A stretch of 64,000 nt of DNA, taken from NCBI RefSeq assembly GCF_039537265.1, contig NZ_BAABAE010000002.1, forward strand, positions 310,001 through 374,000. The letters run 5' to 3'. The notes under the pieces were generated by a model. That model saw nothing but the letters and a program-made list of their open reading frames with translations. It searched no databases and was not told where the DNA came from. Each line of letters begins with the position of its first letter. Position 1 is the stretch's first letter. This DNA comes from Terrimesophilobacter bigeumensis. Its GTDB lineage: Bacteria; Actinomycetota; Actinomycetes; Actinomycetales; Microbacteriaceae. Below, piece after piece: positions 34,585-43,275 of this stretch. The position numbers and the translations under genes are program-made.

Positions 34585-34593
34585 CAGAAGCTC

Positions 34594-34992
34594 CTAGACC
34601 ATCACGACGGCAGGGCCGTCGAGGTCACTCAGGATGGTGAAGTCCTGATCCTGGGTGATGACCGGCATGTCGTGGGCGAGGGCCACGGAGGCGATCCACA
34701 GGTCGTTGACGTTCATGCGCCGACCGGCCTCGCGCAGTCGGTACCGCAGGCGGCCCCAGTGCGCGGCCGCGGCGGCGTTGACGGACAGGGACCGGATTCC
34801 CGCGATCGCCTCGAGGGTGCCCATCCTGGCCGACCTCGACTCCGCGTTCGACGCAGTGTGGACGCCCAGGTGGAGTTCTGCCAGGGAGATCGAGCAGATG
34901 AACTGCTGGAGCGGCATGGCGCCATAGTCGACGGGTCGCCCGGTCTCCACGGCGATCACGACGCTCGTGTCGAGAAGCCCGCGCGTGGCCAT
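34594..34992 (-). CDS. vapC: PIN-domain toxin (VapC-like)
   Basis: A 132-residue putative RNase toxin. Seen: the N-terminal acidic site LLDTSVVIAVE, the central Glu in SISLAELHLGV, and the C-terminal NDLWIASVALAHDMPVITQDQDF with the remaining Asp residues of the PIN site; all acidic positions are present, so it is probably active. Its ATG overlaps the antitoxin stop (TAATG), giving coupled translation from the antitoxin. It stops 9 bases before the rmlD start, so rmlD may be read from this transcript. The pair sits inside the rhamnose operon. Confidence 0.9.
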   Translation of the reverse strand: MATRGLLDTSVVIAVETGRPVDYGAMPLQQFICSISLAELHLGVHTASNAESRSARMGTLEAIAGIRSLSVNAAAAAHWGRLRYRLREAGRRMNVNDLWIASVALAHDMPVITQDQDFTILSDLDGPAVVMV

Positions 34993-35249
34993 TATTCGAT
35001 CGGTCCGAGATCGTCGGTCGTATCGCCCTCGAACTCGTGGTCCCAGAATTCGGGGACGACGGCTCCGGGTTTCGGCTGCATAGCGATGAGGTCGGTGGTC
35101 GTCAGGAACTCGCGCGTCCCAGGGGAGACTGCCACGAGCTTCGCGGCCGCGACGCCGTTGACGGTGATCGTGAGGTCTTCGCCCAGCCGCGCACGTTCGA
35201 TGACGGCGGCGGTGTTGTTGCGCAACTCGCGCACGGGAACGAGGGACAT
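34992..35249 (-). CDS. vapB: Phd/YefM-type antitoxin
   Basis: An 85-residue antitoxin. Seen: N-terminal VPVRELRNNTAAVIERARLGEDLTIT, the Phd/YefM DNA-binding fold, then a variable acidic C-terminal tail (DHEFEGDTTDDLGPIE) that would wrap the toxin. GAGGG-like purines are missing upstream of the ATG at 35249. The 30 bases just upstream carry three TGTAGC motifs at 10-base steps, a likely autoregulatory operator. It is coupled to the toxin gene by a 1-base overlap. Confidence 0.87.
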   Translation of the reverse strand: MSLVPVRELRNNTAAVIERARLGEDLTITVNGVAAAKLVAVSPGTREFLTTTDLIAMQPKPGAVVPEFWDHEFEGDTTDDLGPIE

Positions 35250-35257
35250 AGCGCCAG

Positions 35258-35283
35258 TGTAGCAGTGTGTAGCTGACTGTAGC
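35258..35283. promoter_or_regulatory. Three TGTAGC direct repeats at 10-base steps upstream of the antitoxin
   Basis: TGTAGC occurs at 35258-35263, 35268-35273 and 35278-35283, exactly 10 bases apart, starting 9 bases before the antitoxin ATG. One helical turn per unit places all copies on one DNA face, as expected for cooperative binding of the antitoxin or toxin-antitoxin complex. Confidence 0.55.
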
Positions 35284-35296
35284 CTGGGCCTCGGCG

Positions 35297-35343
35297 GGCT
35301 CGACCGGAGAAGTGGGAGATCGGCTCTCCTCTCGGATCGAGCC
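35297..35343. terminator. Hairpin downstream of rmlB
   Basis: GGCTCGA (35297-35303) pairs with TCGAGCC (35337-35343), extended inward by CCG/CGG past one bulged A. It lies 23 bases after the rmlB stop and before the antitoxin promoter region. No U-tract is seen, so it is a candidate attenuator separating rmlB from the toxin-antitoxin unit. Confidence 0.35.
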
Positions 35344-35365
35344 TGTCGAGATCCCGGCCGTCGGC

Positions 35366-36349
35366 CTACAGAGCAGCCCGGTGTTTGAGCGGCTCCCACC
35401 AGGAACGGTTGTCGCGGTACCACTGGACGACATCCGCGAGCCCTTGCTCGAATGGTACCTGCGGCGCGTAGCCGAGCTCGCCCGAGATCTTCGCGATGTC
35501 GACCGAGTACCGCAGGTCGTGGCCCTTGCGGTCCTCGACTTGGTCGACGTAGGACCAGTCGTGACCGGTCGCCTCCAGCAGCAGACCGGTGAGCTCCTTG
35601 TTGGTGAGCTCGGTTCCGCCGCCGATGTTGTAGACCTCGCCCGCACGCCCACCGGCGAGCACGAGCGCGATGCCGCGGCAGTGGTCGTCGACGTGCAGCC
35701 AGTCCCGGATGTTGCCTCCGTCGCCGTAGAGCGGCACGTGTTTGTCGTCGATGAGGTTGGTGACGAAGAGCGGGATGACCTTCTCGGGGAAGTGGTAGGG
35801 GCCGTAGTTGTTGGAGCAGCGCGTGATCGACACATTGAGTCCGTGCGTGCGGTGGTAGCTGCGGGCGAGCAGGTCGCTTCCGGCCTTCGACGCGGAGTAC
35901 GGCGAGTTGGGTTCGAGGGGCCGTGTCTCATCCCACGAACCTTCCGCGATCGAGCCGTACACCTCATCCGTCGACACGTGGACGAACCGTTCGACGCCCG
36001 CGCGCAACGCCGCGTCGAGCAGCCGCTGCGTGCCGAGCACGTTCGTCTCGACGAAGATCGACGCATCCCGCACCGAGCGGTCGACGTGCGACTCGGCGGC
36101 GAAGTGCACGATCGCGTCGATCCCCGGCAACACCCGGTCGAGCAGAGCGGAGTCCCGGATGTCGCCGTGCACGAAGGAGTACCTGGGCGAGCCCTCGACG
36201 GGCGCGAGGTTCGCGACGTTGCCGGAGTAGGTGAGGGCATCGAGCACGACGACCTCGGAATCCCCAAGGCCGGGCAGGGCATCCTCGATTGCGCGCCTTA
36301 CGAAGTTGGAGCCGATGAAGCCGGCGCCTCCGGTGACGAGAATCTTCAC
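35366..36349 (-). CDS. rmlB: dTDP-glucose 4,6-dehydratase
   Basis: Second step of dTDP-L-rhamnose synthesis; 327-residue extended SDR. Seen: ILVTGGAGFIGSNFVRR, HFAAESHVDRS, STDEVYGS, catalytic PYSASKAGSD (Tyr/Lys) and the RmlB-specific TRCSNNYGPYHFPEKVIPLF. The start is GTG at 36349 with GGAGA 7 bases upstream, overlapping the preceding glycosyltransferase stop by 4 bases. rmlB and that glycosyltransferase form one transcript. Confidence 0.96.
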   Translation of the reverse strand: MKILVTGGAGFIGSNFVRRAIEDALPGLGDSEVVVLDALTYSGNVANLAPVEGSPRYSFVHGDIRDSALLDRVLPGIDAIVHFAAESHVDRSVRDASIFVETNVLGTQRLLDAALRAGVERFVHVSTDEVYGSIAEGSWDETRPLEPNSPYSASKAGSDLLARSYHRTHGLNVSITRCSNNYGPYHFPEKVIPLFVTNLIDDKHVPLYGDGGNIRDWLHVDDHCRGIALVLAGGRAGEVYNIGGGTELTNKELTGLLLEATGHDWSYVDQVEDRKGHDLRYSVDIAKISGELGYAPQVPFEQGLADVVQWYRDNRSWWEPLKHRAAL

Positions 36350-37245
36350 GATTGGCTCTCCTGTCTGCGAATGCGTCGCCCGATGATAGCGGAGCGGATG
36401 GTGAGCCCGGCTGTGAGCGCGATCCGCACCGGCCACAGGAGCGGCCCGGAGTACTTGCGCGCGAGGAAGCGCCTGGCGCTCGTGTGGTGCACGGCGATCA
36501 TCTTCGCCGAGTCTGAGTTCGTCGAATGGGCACCGGTATGCGTCACGCGGGCGGACGGTTCGTACAGGTTGCGGTATCCGTGCCGCCCGAAGCGGTAGCC
36601 GAGGTCGACGTCCTCGAAGTACATGAAGTAGCCGGGGTCGAAGCCGCCGAGCTCGTCGAAGGCACTTCGTCGAACGAGCAGGCAGGATCCGGAGAGCCAG
36701 CCCGCATCGCGCCGGCCGGTCGGGGCTTCCGCATCGTTGCGATAGCGCTTGCTCCACGGGTTACCCGGCCACAGGTTCGCGAACATGGCGTGGCCGACAC
36801 CGGTGCGCAGTGACGGCACGGCACGCGCCGAGGGGTAGAGGGTGCCGTCTGCGTTGTAGACGGCGGGGCCGACGCTCGCGATCGCGGCATCCTCGTCGCC
36901 GGCCTCGCGCAGCAGGTCGAGGACGCAGGAGCCGAGCACGACATCCGGGTTGCTGATGAGCACCCAGTCGACGTCCGCGGGGAGCGCGGCGATGGCGGCG
37001 TTGGCTGCCGCGCCGTAGCCGAGGTTGGATGCCATGGGCAGGTACTGAGCGCCGGCGGCGTCGGCAAGTGCGTGGGCGTCGCCCTCGCCTGGAAGGTTGT
37101 CGACGACGACGACGGGAACGCTGCCACCCCCGGCGGTCGAATCGGCCACAGACTCGAGGAAGGCCGGCAGCACCGACTCGGAGCCGTAGCTGACCGTGAC
37201 GACGCCGAGGCGCGGTGAAGACGCGCTGCCGCCTGACTTAGCCAT
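36346..37245 (-). CDS. Glycosyltransferase, GT2 family (WbbL/rhamnosyltransferase type)
   Basis: A 299-residue inverting GT-A enzyme. Seen: VTVSYGSESVLPAFLESV, the donor site VVVDNLPG and LISNPDVVLG, the acceptor-side segment YFMYFEDVDLGYRFGRHGYRN, all typical of WbbL-type rhamnosyltransferases. It is coupled by a 4-base overlap to rmlB, which supports dTDP-rhamnose as donor. A transmembrane-like stretch is absent except for a short hydrophobic C-terminus. The start ATG at 37245 is chosen because the conserved core begins shortly after it; an in-frame GTG at 37254 is possible. Confidence 0.88.
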   Translation of the reverse strand: MAKSGGSASSPRLGVVTVSYGSESVLPAFLESVADSTAGGGSVPVVVVDNLPGEGDAHALADAAGAQYLPMASNLGYGAAANAAIAALPADVDWVLISNPDVVLGSCVLDLLREAGDEDAAIASVGPAVYNADGTLYPSARAVPSLRTGVGHAMFANLWPGNPWSKRYRNDAEAPTGRRDAGWLSGSCLLVRRSAFDELGGFDPGYFMYFEDVDLGYRFGRHGYRNLYEPSARVTHTGAHSTNSDSAKMIAVHHTSARRFLARKYSGPLLWPVRIALTAGLTIRSAIIGRRIRRQESQS

Positions 37246-37294
37246 GATGGGCACAATCCTAGTTGCGCCCAATGGATGCTCAGGCTGGCATGCC

Positions 37295-37300
37295 TAGACT
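37295..37300 (+). promoter_or_regulatory. Probable -10 box of the plus-strand glycosyltransferase
   Basis: TAGACT lies 8 bases before GTG 37308 in the 62-base gap between divergent glycosyltransferase genes. There is no Shine-Dalgarno, so leaderless translation is likely. Confidence 0.4.
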
Positions 37301-37307
37301 GGCCATC

Positions 37308-38315
37308 GTGCAGCACAACGCCTCACGACTCACGGTCTCGGTCGCCCTGTGCACGTACAACGGCTCCCGATTCATCGCGGAGCAGTTGCGCAGCATTCTC
37401 ACCCAGTCGCCGCCGCCGGACCAGCTCGTGATCTCCGATGACGGGTCGACGGACGGGACGCTCGACGTGGTGCGGGCCGAACTGGCTGCGCAGCCTGCGC
37501 GTGCACGAGCGATGCTGCAGGTCACGATCCTCGAGAATGCCTCCCCCCTCGGTGTGACGCGGAATTTCGAGAGCGCGGTCCGCGCCTGCACGGGGGACAT
37601 CATCGCGCTGAGCGACCAGGACGACGTGTGGGTGCCCGGCCGACTGGCGCGCGCGAAGGAAACGTTCGTGGCGCGGCCCGAGCTGCTCCTCCTGCATAGC
37701 GACGCGAGGCTCGTCGACGATGACGGTGTCCCGATCGGGCAAACCCTGTTCGAGGCCATCGAGTTCACGCCGGGGGAACAGCGCGAGGTGAAGGACGGCC
37801 ATGCTCTCGCGGTCCTGGTTCGTCGCAATGTCGTCACGGGTGCGACCGTTCTCTTCCGTCGCAACCTCCTCAATCACGCGATTCCGTTCAGCGATGTCTG
37901 GGTGCACGATGAATGGCTCGCGATCATCGCCTCGATCGTGGGCACGGTCGACTTCGACTCCGAGCAGGTCATCGACTACCGGCAGCACACGGGCAACCAG
38001 ATCGGTGCTGCCAAGCCGACACTGCGGGTCAAGATCAGCCGGCTCCGCGAGCCCCGTGACGAGCGGAACCAGCACCTCGTCGGACGAGTCGAGGCGCTCC
38101 TCGGACGTGTCATCGGACTGGGCGAAGCCGTTCCGACCGGCGTGGTGGAGATCGTCACGAAGAAGCTCGAACATGAACGGTTCCGTCGTGATCTTCCGGT
38201 CACCCCCTTGTTCAGAGTGGTCCCCGTGCTCAGGGAGGCGTCGGCAGGAGGTTACCGACGGTACGGCCGTGCGCACTATGACGTGCTGCGAGACCTCGTC
38301 CAGCCCGATACCTGA
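37308..38315 (+). CDS. Glycosyltransferase, GT2 family
   Basis: A 335-residue GT-A enzyme. Seen: VSVALCTYNGSRFIAEQLRSIL, the nucleotide-binding ISDDGSTDGT and the metal-site LSDQDDVW, followed by a HDEWLAIIAS segment, the pattern of the rhamnosyl/galactosyl GT2 group. GTG at 37308 is preferred (TAGACT -10 box 8 bases upstream); an ATG at 37290 would add six residues. It is followed after 68 bases by rmlC. It presumably adds a sugar to the lipid-linked repeat unit. Confidence 0.85.
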   Translation: MQHNASRLTVSVALCTYNGSRFIAEQLRSILTQSPPPDQLVISDDGSTDGTLDVVRAELAAQPARARAMLQVTILENASPLGVTRNFESAVRACTGDIIALSDQDDVWVPGRLARAKETFVARPELLLLHSDARLVDDDGVPIGQTLFEAIEFTPGEQREVKDGHALAVLVRRNVVTGATVLFRRNLLNHAIPFSDVWVHDEWLAIIASIVGTVDFDSEQVIDYRQHTGNQIGAAKPTLRVKISRLREPRDERNQHLVGRVEALLGRVIGLGEAVPTGVVEIVTKKLEHERFRRDLPVTPLFRVVPVLREASAGGYRRYGRAHYDVLRDLVQPDT

Positions 38316-38371
38316 ACACCGCTCGTCGGCAGGCGGCCCGCCCGGATGGCTCTGATCGCCGGGACCGCAGG

Positions 38372-38377
38372 TAGGCT
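38372..38377 (+). promoter_or_regulatory. Probable -10 box of leaderless rmlC
   Basis: TAGGCT lies 7 bases before the GTG of rmlC, with no ribosome-binding site. The same spacing is kept in the rmlC fossil at 46386-46398. Confidence 0.5.
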
Positions 38378-38383
38378 CGTCGC

Positions 38384-39001
38384 GTGAAGATTCGCGAACT
38401 CTTGGTGCCCGACTCGTTCGAGATCACGCCCATTCAACGGGGGGACGATCGCGGTATCTTCCTCGAGTGGTACCGCTTCGACGCGCTCCGGGATGCCGTC
38501 GGCCACGCGCTCGACCTGCGTCAGGCCAACACCTCGGTGTCGAAACGGGGGGTCGTGCGCGGTATCCACTTCGCCGACATCCCGATCGGCCAGGCGAAGT
38601 ACGTCACGGCGATCCATGGCGCCGTGCTCGACTTCGTGGTCGACCTGCGCGTCGGGTCGCCTGCTTTCGGCCGCTGGGACTCCGTGCTCCTCGACACCGC
38701 CGATCGCAAGGCTGTTTATCTCGCGGAGGGCCTTGGCCATGCCTTCGTCGCGCTCACCGACGACGCCACGGTCAGCTACCTCGTCTCGGACACCTACCGC
38801 CCTGAGCGCGAACACGGCATCACCCCGCTCGACCCGCAGATCGGACTGGCGCTTCCTTCCGATATCGGCGAGCTCCTCCTGTCGCCCAAGGACCTTGACG
38901 CGCCAACGCTTGAGCAGGCACGTGACGAGGGCCTCCTGCCGACGATGGATTCCGCACGCGAGTTATACGACTCGCTCGACACTGTAGGGAGTCGCCCGTG
39001 A
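38384..39001 (+). CDS. rmlC: dTDP-4-dehydrorhamnose 3,5-epimerase
   Basis: Third step of dTDP-L-rhamnose synthesis; 205-residue cupin. Seen: N-terminal VKIRELLVPDSFEITP, GDDRGIFLEWYR, RQANTSVSKRGVVRGIHFADIP with the catalytic His, and YLAEGLGHAFVALTDDATVSYLVS. The start is GTG at 38384. A TAGGCT -10 box lies 7 bases upstream and no Shine-Dalgarno is present. The stop overlaps the rmlA start by 4 bases. The 3' part extends past the usual cupin core with about 25 residues. Confidence 0.95.
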   Translation: MKIRELLVPDSFEITPIQRGDDRGIFLEWYRFDALRDAVGHALDLRQANTSVSKRGVVRGIHFADIPIGQAKYVTAIHGAVLDFVVDLRVGSPAFGRWDSVLLDTADRKAVYLAEGLGHAFVALTDDATVSYLVSDTYRPEREHGITPLDPQIGLALPSDIGELLLSPKDLDAPTLEQARDEGLLPTMDSARELYDSLDTVGSRP

Positions 39002-39858
39002 AGGGGATCGTTCTCGCCGGAGGCACCGGCACGCGGCTCTGGCCGATCACCAAGGGCATTTCGAAACAGCTCATGCCGATCTACGACAAGCCCATGGTCT
39101 ACTATCCTCTGTCGACGCTCATGCATGCCGGCATCCGTGAGATCCTCGTGATCACGACTCCCGACGACCAGCCCCAGTTCGAGCGGCTGCTCGGTGATGG
39201 GCGCGACCTCGGGATCGAACTGACCTATGCAGTACAGCCAAGCCCCGACGGGCTCGCCCAGGCCTTCATCATCGGGGAGCAGTTCATCGGTGACGACAGT
39301 GTCGCGCTCGTGCTGGGCGACAACATCTTCTACGGGACTGGTCTCGGGTCGAGCCTTCGTGCGCATAGAGAGATCGACGGCGCACTCATCTTCGCGTATC
39401 AGGTGGCGAATCCTCGGGCTTATGGCGTCGTGGAGTTCGATGCCGACTTCAAAGCTCTGTCGATCGAGGAGAAGCCTTCAGAGCCCAAGAGCCGTTTCGC
39501 CGTCCCTGGTCTCTATTTCTACGACAACTCTGTCATCGAGGTCGCGAAGTCGATTCAACCGAGCGCTCGGGGCGAGCTGGAGATCTCAGCCGTCAACGAG
39601 CACTACCTGAGTCGGGGCCTGCTGCAGGTGCAGGTGCTCGATCGCGGAACGGCCTGGCTCGATACCGGCACCTTCGAGTCCATGATCCAGGCAACCGAGT
39701 TCGTGAAGGTCGTCGAGCAGCGACAGGGGTACAAGATCGGCTGCATCGAGGAGATTGCCTGGCGTGCCGGCTGGGTCGACGACGCCCAGCTTGCTGCACT
39801 TGCCGAGCCGTTGCGTAAGAGCGGGTACGGCGATTACCTGACCGGCCTCCTCACGTGA
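38998..39858 (+). CDS. rmlA: Glucose-1-phosphate thymidylyltransferase
   Basis: First step of dTDP-L-rhamnose synthesis; the 286-residue length is of the short RmlA type. Seen: GIVLAGGTGTRLWPITKGISKQLMPIYDKPM nucleotidyltransferase signature (read in two parts: LAGGTGTRLWP and KQLMPIYDKPM), QPSPDGLAQAF, LGDNIFYG, and EEKPSEPKS. It starts with GTG overlapping rmlC by 4 bases and ends overlapping the ABC exporter by 4 bases. An internal piece homologous to its GVVEFDADFKALSIEEKP region is found in the fossil at 46462-46521. Confidence 0.96.
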   Translation: MKGIVLAGGTGTRLWPITKGISKQLMPIYDKPMVYYPLSTLMHAGIREILVITTPDDQPQFERLLGDGRDLGIELTYAVQPSPDGLAQAFIIGEQFIGDDSVALVLGDNIFYGTGLGSSLRAHREIDGALIFAYQVANPRAYGVVEFDADFKALSIEEKPSEPKSRFAVPGLYFYDNSVIEVAKSIQPSARGELEISAVNEHYLSRGLLQVQVLDRGTAWLDTGTFESMIQATEFVKVVEQRQGYKIGCIEEIAWRAGWVDDAQLAALAEPLRKSGYGDYLTGLLT

Positions 39859-41702
39859 GTCCTCTCGCCGGCGACTCCATGGCAGGCGCAGTGCGTCGTG
39901 TCCTTCGTCTAGTACTACCTGCGGAACGCGCGCGGTACTGGGTGCTGGTCGGCATGAAATCACTCAGCGGGCTTCTCGATGTGTTCGGCATCGTCATGAT
40001 CGGTCTCGTCGCAAGCGTCGCTGCCACCCAACTCTCCGCCGAGGGGGAGGAATCGACATCAGTGTTCGGCATTGAGATCCCCTACCTCGGGCGGGAGTCG
40101 CTGTTCTGGCTCGTCGTGTTGGTTCTCGGGATCTTCACGGTGAAGGCGATCATCGCGATCAGCCTCACGCGAGCGCTCGCCAACTTCGTCGCGTCAGTGG
40201 AGGGACGCAATGCCGCCGCGCTTGCCGGGTTCGTACTCGGTGGCCGCCTAGACGACGTGAAGCGTTACTCGAAGGCCGATCTGCAGTTCGCTGTGACTGG
40301 ATCGACGACCTACGCGTTCACAGGCATCCTCAACAATGTTGCAAGCCTCGTCTCCGAAGGCTTTCTACTCTTGATCATCACGGCAACGTTTTTCGTCGTT
40401 GACCCTGTAGCCGCGTTATTCACCCTCGTCTATTTCGCCGTGGTCGTGCTCATCATCCAGGTATTCATTGGACGCAGCCTAAAACGTGCTGGGGCAGAAG
40501 CGGTGGCGGGAACGATCGACACGATGGATGTGTTGAGCGACACGGTCGACACATTTCGAGAGATCACAGTACTGGGCAAGCGTGATTTCTTCATCGACAA
40601 GGTTGCGAGGTCTCGGCAGCGCATTTCGCAGAGCGACGCGACCATGACGTTTCTCGCCGGAATGCCCCGTTATGTCGTGGAGACCGCTCTGATTCTCGGG
40701 GTCGTGCTACTTGTCGGTCAGCAGTTTCTCTCAGGGCAATTGTCCACCGGGCTCGCGAACGTGGGAGTGTTCCTCGCGGGAGGGGTGCGGATGATGGCTT
40801 CACTCTTGCCGCTGCAGAGTGCGGCAGCCAACATAAAGCAGAATGTTGAGAAGTCCCGGCTCGCGCTCACCCTGCTCGATCGTCGCGCTGAAGCCGACGT
40901 TGCGGCCGCTGGGTACCCGGTCGATCCGACGCTGCCAAGCGACTCGGCCGTGGATGACGGGCCGCTCCCCGTGAGCATCGAGAACGTTCATTATCGCTAT
41001 CCAGAATCAGTGGAGAAAGCCGTGAATGGCATCTCACTTGAGATCAGCGCGGGACAGTATGTGGCGGTTATCGGGCCATCGGGTGCGGGCAAGACCACAC
41101 TGGTCGACCTCGTTTTGGGTCTCGTCGAACCGAGTTCCGGTTTGGTGAGGATCGGCGGCAAGAGCCCCGAAGATGTGCGCCGTTTCGCCCCAGGCAGTAT
41201 TTCGTATGTGCCGCAGAAGCCTGGAATCGTGTCTGGCACCATTGCGGAGAACATCGCACTCGGACTGCCACCCGAGGAGATCGACAGCGATCGGCTGCGG
41301 GCGGCCGTCGAGTCAGCATTTCTCACCAGCGTTGTCGATGCGCTGCCGGATGGCGTCAATACGTCCGTCGGCAAGCAAGGTGACTCCCTCAGTGGCGGGC
41401 AGATCCAGCGAATCGGCGTGGCGCGAGCACTCTACAGCGGTTCACGTCTGCTGATCCTTGACGAGGCCACAAGCGCACTCGACGCCACTTCCGAGGCGTT
41501 CGTATCCGAGAGCATCCGCAAATTGCACGGTTCGGTTACGGTGATCGTGATCGCGCACCGGCTCTCCACCGTTCAACACGCGGACGTCGTGCACCTCGTC
41601 GAGCGCGGAACGATCACAGCCTCTGGTGACTTCAAGACCGTCAAGGCCACCGTCCCGACCGTGGCAGAGTATGTGAAACTGATGTCTTTTGAGGAGGAGT
41701 GA
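39855..41702 (+). CDS. ABC exporter, probable glycolipid flippase (PglK/MsbA-like)
   Basis: A 615-residue half transporter: membrane domain with about six helices (residues 20-320), then an ATPase domain. Seen: Walker A GPSGAGKTT, Q-loop YVPQKPGIVSGTIAENIALG, signature LSGGQIQRIGVARAL, Walker B LLILDEATSALD, H-loop IAHRLSTV. The PQKPG...G form of the Q-loop and the position in an rml operon suit a flippase for lipid-linked oligosaccharide. A separate Wzx-like protein is encoded at 47883, so the cluster may have two export routes. GTG start, coupled to rmlA. Confidence 0.9.
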   Translation: MSPLAGDSMAGAVRRVLRLVLPAERARYWVLVGMKSLSGLLDVFGIVMIGLVASVAATQLSAEGEESTSVFGIEIPYLGRESLFWLVVLVLGIFTVKAIIAISLTRALANFVASVEGRNAAALAGFVLGGRLDDVKRYSKADLQFAVTGSTTYAFTGILNNVASLVSEGFLLLIITATFFVVDPVAALFTLVYFAVVVLIIQVFIGRSLKRAGAEAVAGTIDTMDVLSDTVDTFREITVLGKRDFFIDKVARSRQRISQSDATMTFLAGMPRYVVETALILGVVLLVGQQFLSGQLSTGLANVGVFLAGGVRMMASLLPLQSAAANIKQNVEKSRLALTLLDRRAEADVAAAGYPVDPTLPSDSAVDDGPLPVSIENVHYRYPESVEKAVNGISLEISAGQYVAVIGPSGAGKTTLVDLVLGLVEPSSGLVRIGGKSPEDVRRFAPGSISYVPQKPGIVSGTIAENIALGLPPEEIDSDRLRAAVESAFLTSVVDALPDGVNTSVGKQGDSLSGGQIQRIGVARALYSGSRLLILDEATSALDATSEAFVSESIRKLHGSVTVIVIAHRLSTVQHADVVHLVERGTITASGDFKTVKATVPTVAEYVKLMSFEEE

Positions 41703-41706
41703 CGCC

Positions 41707-43275
41707 ATGAGTCCCGAACGGTCTCCGGCGACATCTCGGCTCCTGCGCGACAAAGTGCGGGGCTTCCGGGTGATCTGGCTCGCGCCATTGCTTGCATTCG
41801 TCGCCCTGGCGTCGTGGGCGCTCGCTTCACCGATGGGGGCCAGTCCGGATGATGATTATCATCTGGTCAGCACATGGTGCGCTGATCCGGGAAAGACCTG
41901 GGCGTGTGAGGTCGGCACCGACTTGACACAGCGCGTAGTACCGGAGGCGCTCGTCAAGTCGCCGTTGTGCTTCGCACATCATCCCGAGCGAAGTGCCGCA
42001 TGCCAGAAAGATACATTCAGCCTCGATCCGGTGCCAACAGAAATGACGCATCGAGGCAATTTCGCGGGGCAGTACCCTCCCGTTTATTACGCTGCGATGA
42101 ACATCGTCGTGTCTCCCAACCTCGAGTTTTCCGTCGTACTCATGCGTCTCATCAACGCTTTCGTTTTCGTGGCCATTACGACGGCACTTTTCGCTGCGCT
42201 CCCCTCCATACGGCGCCCCGCTCTCGTCTGGGGATGGCTTGCTTCGACTGTGCCGCTCGGGTTGTTCCTCATTGCATCGAACAACCCGAGCTCTTGGGCC
42301 ATCGTGGGTGTTGGCACCTCGTGGATCGCGCTGCTCGGGTACCTGGAATCGAGCGGCCGACGCAAGGTAGGTCTCGGTCTGATCTTCGTAGTCTCTGTCA
42401 TCATGGCTGCAGGATCGCGTGGCGATACGGCGGTTTACGCTGGATTTGCCATTGCACTCGTCTTGGTACTGCGGTTTCGCAATGTGCGTAGATTCTGGAT
42501 GGACGCAATTCTGCCGCTAGTGATGGGCGTGGTCGCTGGTCTCTTTGTTCTGATGTCGCGCCAGTCCCAATTCGGTGTTGAAGGTCTCCCCAGCACCGCG
42601 GTTTCCGATCCAACGGTGGCATCCGCAGCGGCGCAATCGAGCGACTCCTTTGGCCACATAGCCACCCTCCTCTTCAACGTGCCATCACTGTGGGCCGGAG
42701 TCTTCGGCTATTGGGGCCTCGGATGGCTGGACACCGGCATGCCCGCCATTGTCACCTTTGGCGCGATAACTGTCGCGGTGGGCGCAGTGTTCACCGGACT
42801 CCGCGTCATGACATGGCGGAAGGCAATTGCGCTGGGCGCAATAGCGACTCTCTTGGTCTTCATTCCGACATGGGTGCTGTACCAAGGGGGCCAGCAGGTA
42901 GGCCAGGAGGTGCAACCTCGTTATCTCCTGCCGCTGATCGTCATGTTCATCGGACTCGCGATGGTATCCGCGAACGGCCGGAGTCCCCGACTCACGCGAA
43001 CTCAGCGCATTCTCGTTGGGGTGACCATCAGTGTTGCCCAACTCGTCGCGTTGTACTTCAACATGCGCAGGTACATTCACGGTGATACTCCCGGCACTGG
43101 CTGGAATCTTGATCAACACACGCTGTGGTGGTGGGACATAGCAGTGTCACCCATGACAGTGCTCCTCGTCGGTTCACTTGCGTTCAGCGTCACGATATGG
43201 ATTCTGCTCTTCCGTACCCCGGAAATCGCGGGAATCTCCGCGAAGAGCGAGGAGACGGAGCCAGTGAGGATATGA
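41707..43275 (+). CDS. DUF2142 family membrane protein
   Basis: A 522-residue protein with about ten to eleven hydrophobic helices. After the first helix there is a long external loop with several Cys, then GQYPPVYYAAM, characteristic of DUF2142, a GT-C-like fold of uncertain function often found in glycan loci. The ATG at 41707 has GAGGAG about 10 bases upstream at the 3' end of the exporter gene. It is followed by a 4-base overlap with a glycosyltransferase gene. It could be a lipid-phosphate-sugar-dependent glycosyltransferase or part of the polymerisation machinery; this is inference. Confidence 0.87.
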   Translation: MSPERSPATSRLLRDKVRGFRVIWLAPLLAFVALASWALASPMGASPDDDYHLVSTWCADPGKTWACEVGTDLTQRVVPEALVKSPLCFAHHPERSAACQKDTFSLDPVPTEMTHRGNFAGQYPPVYYAAMNIVVSPNLEFSVVLMRLINAFVFVAITTALFAALPSIRRPALVWGWLASTVPLGLFLIASNNPSSWAIVGVGTSWIALLGYLESSGRRKVGLGLIFVVSVIMAAGSRGDTAVYAGFAIALVLVLRFRNVRRFWMDAILPLVMGVVAGLFVLMSRQSQFGVEGLPSTAVSDPTVASAAAQSSDSFGHIATLLFNVPSLWAGVFGYWGLGWLDTGMPAIVTFGAITVAVGAVFTGLRVMTWRKAIALGAIATLLVFIPTWVLYQGGQQVGQEVQPRYLLPLIVMFIGLAMVSANGRSPRLTRTQRILVGVTISVAQLVALYFNMRRYIHGDTPGTGWNLDQHTLWWWDIAVSPMTVLLVGSLAFSVTIWILLFRTPEIAGISAKSEETEPVRI

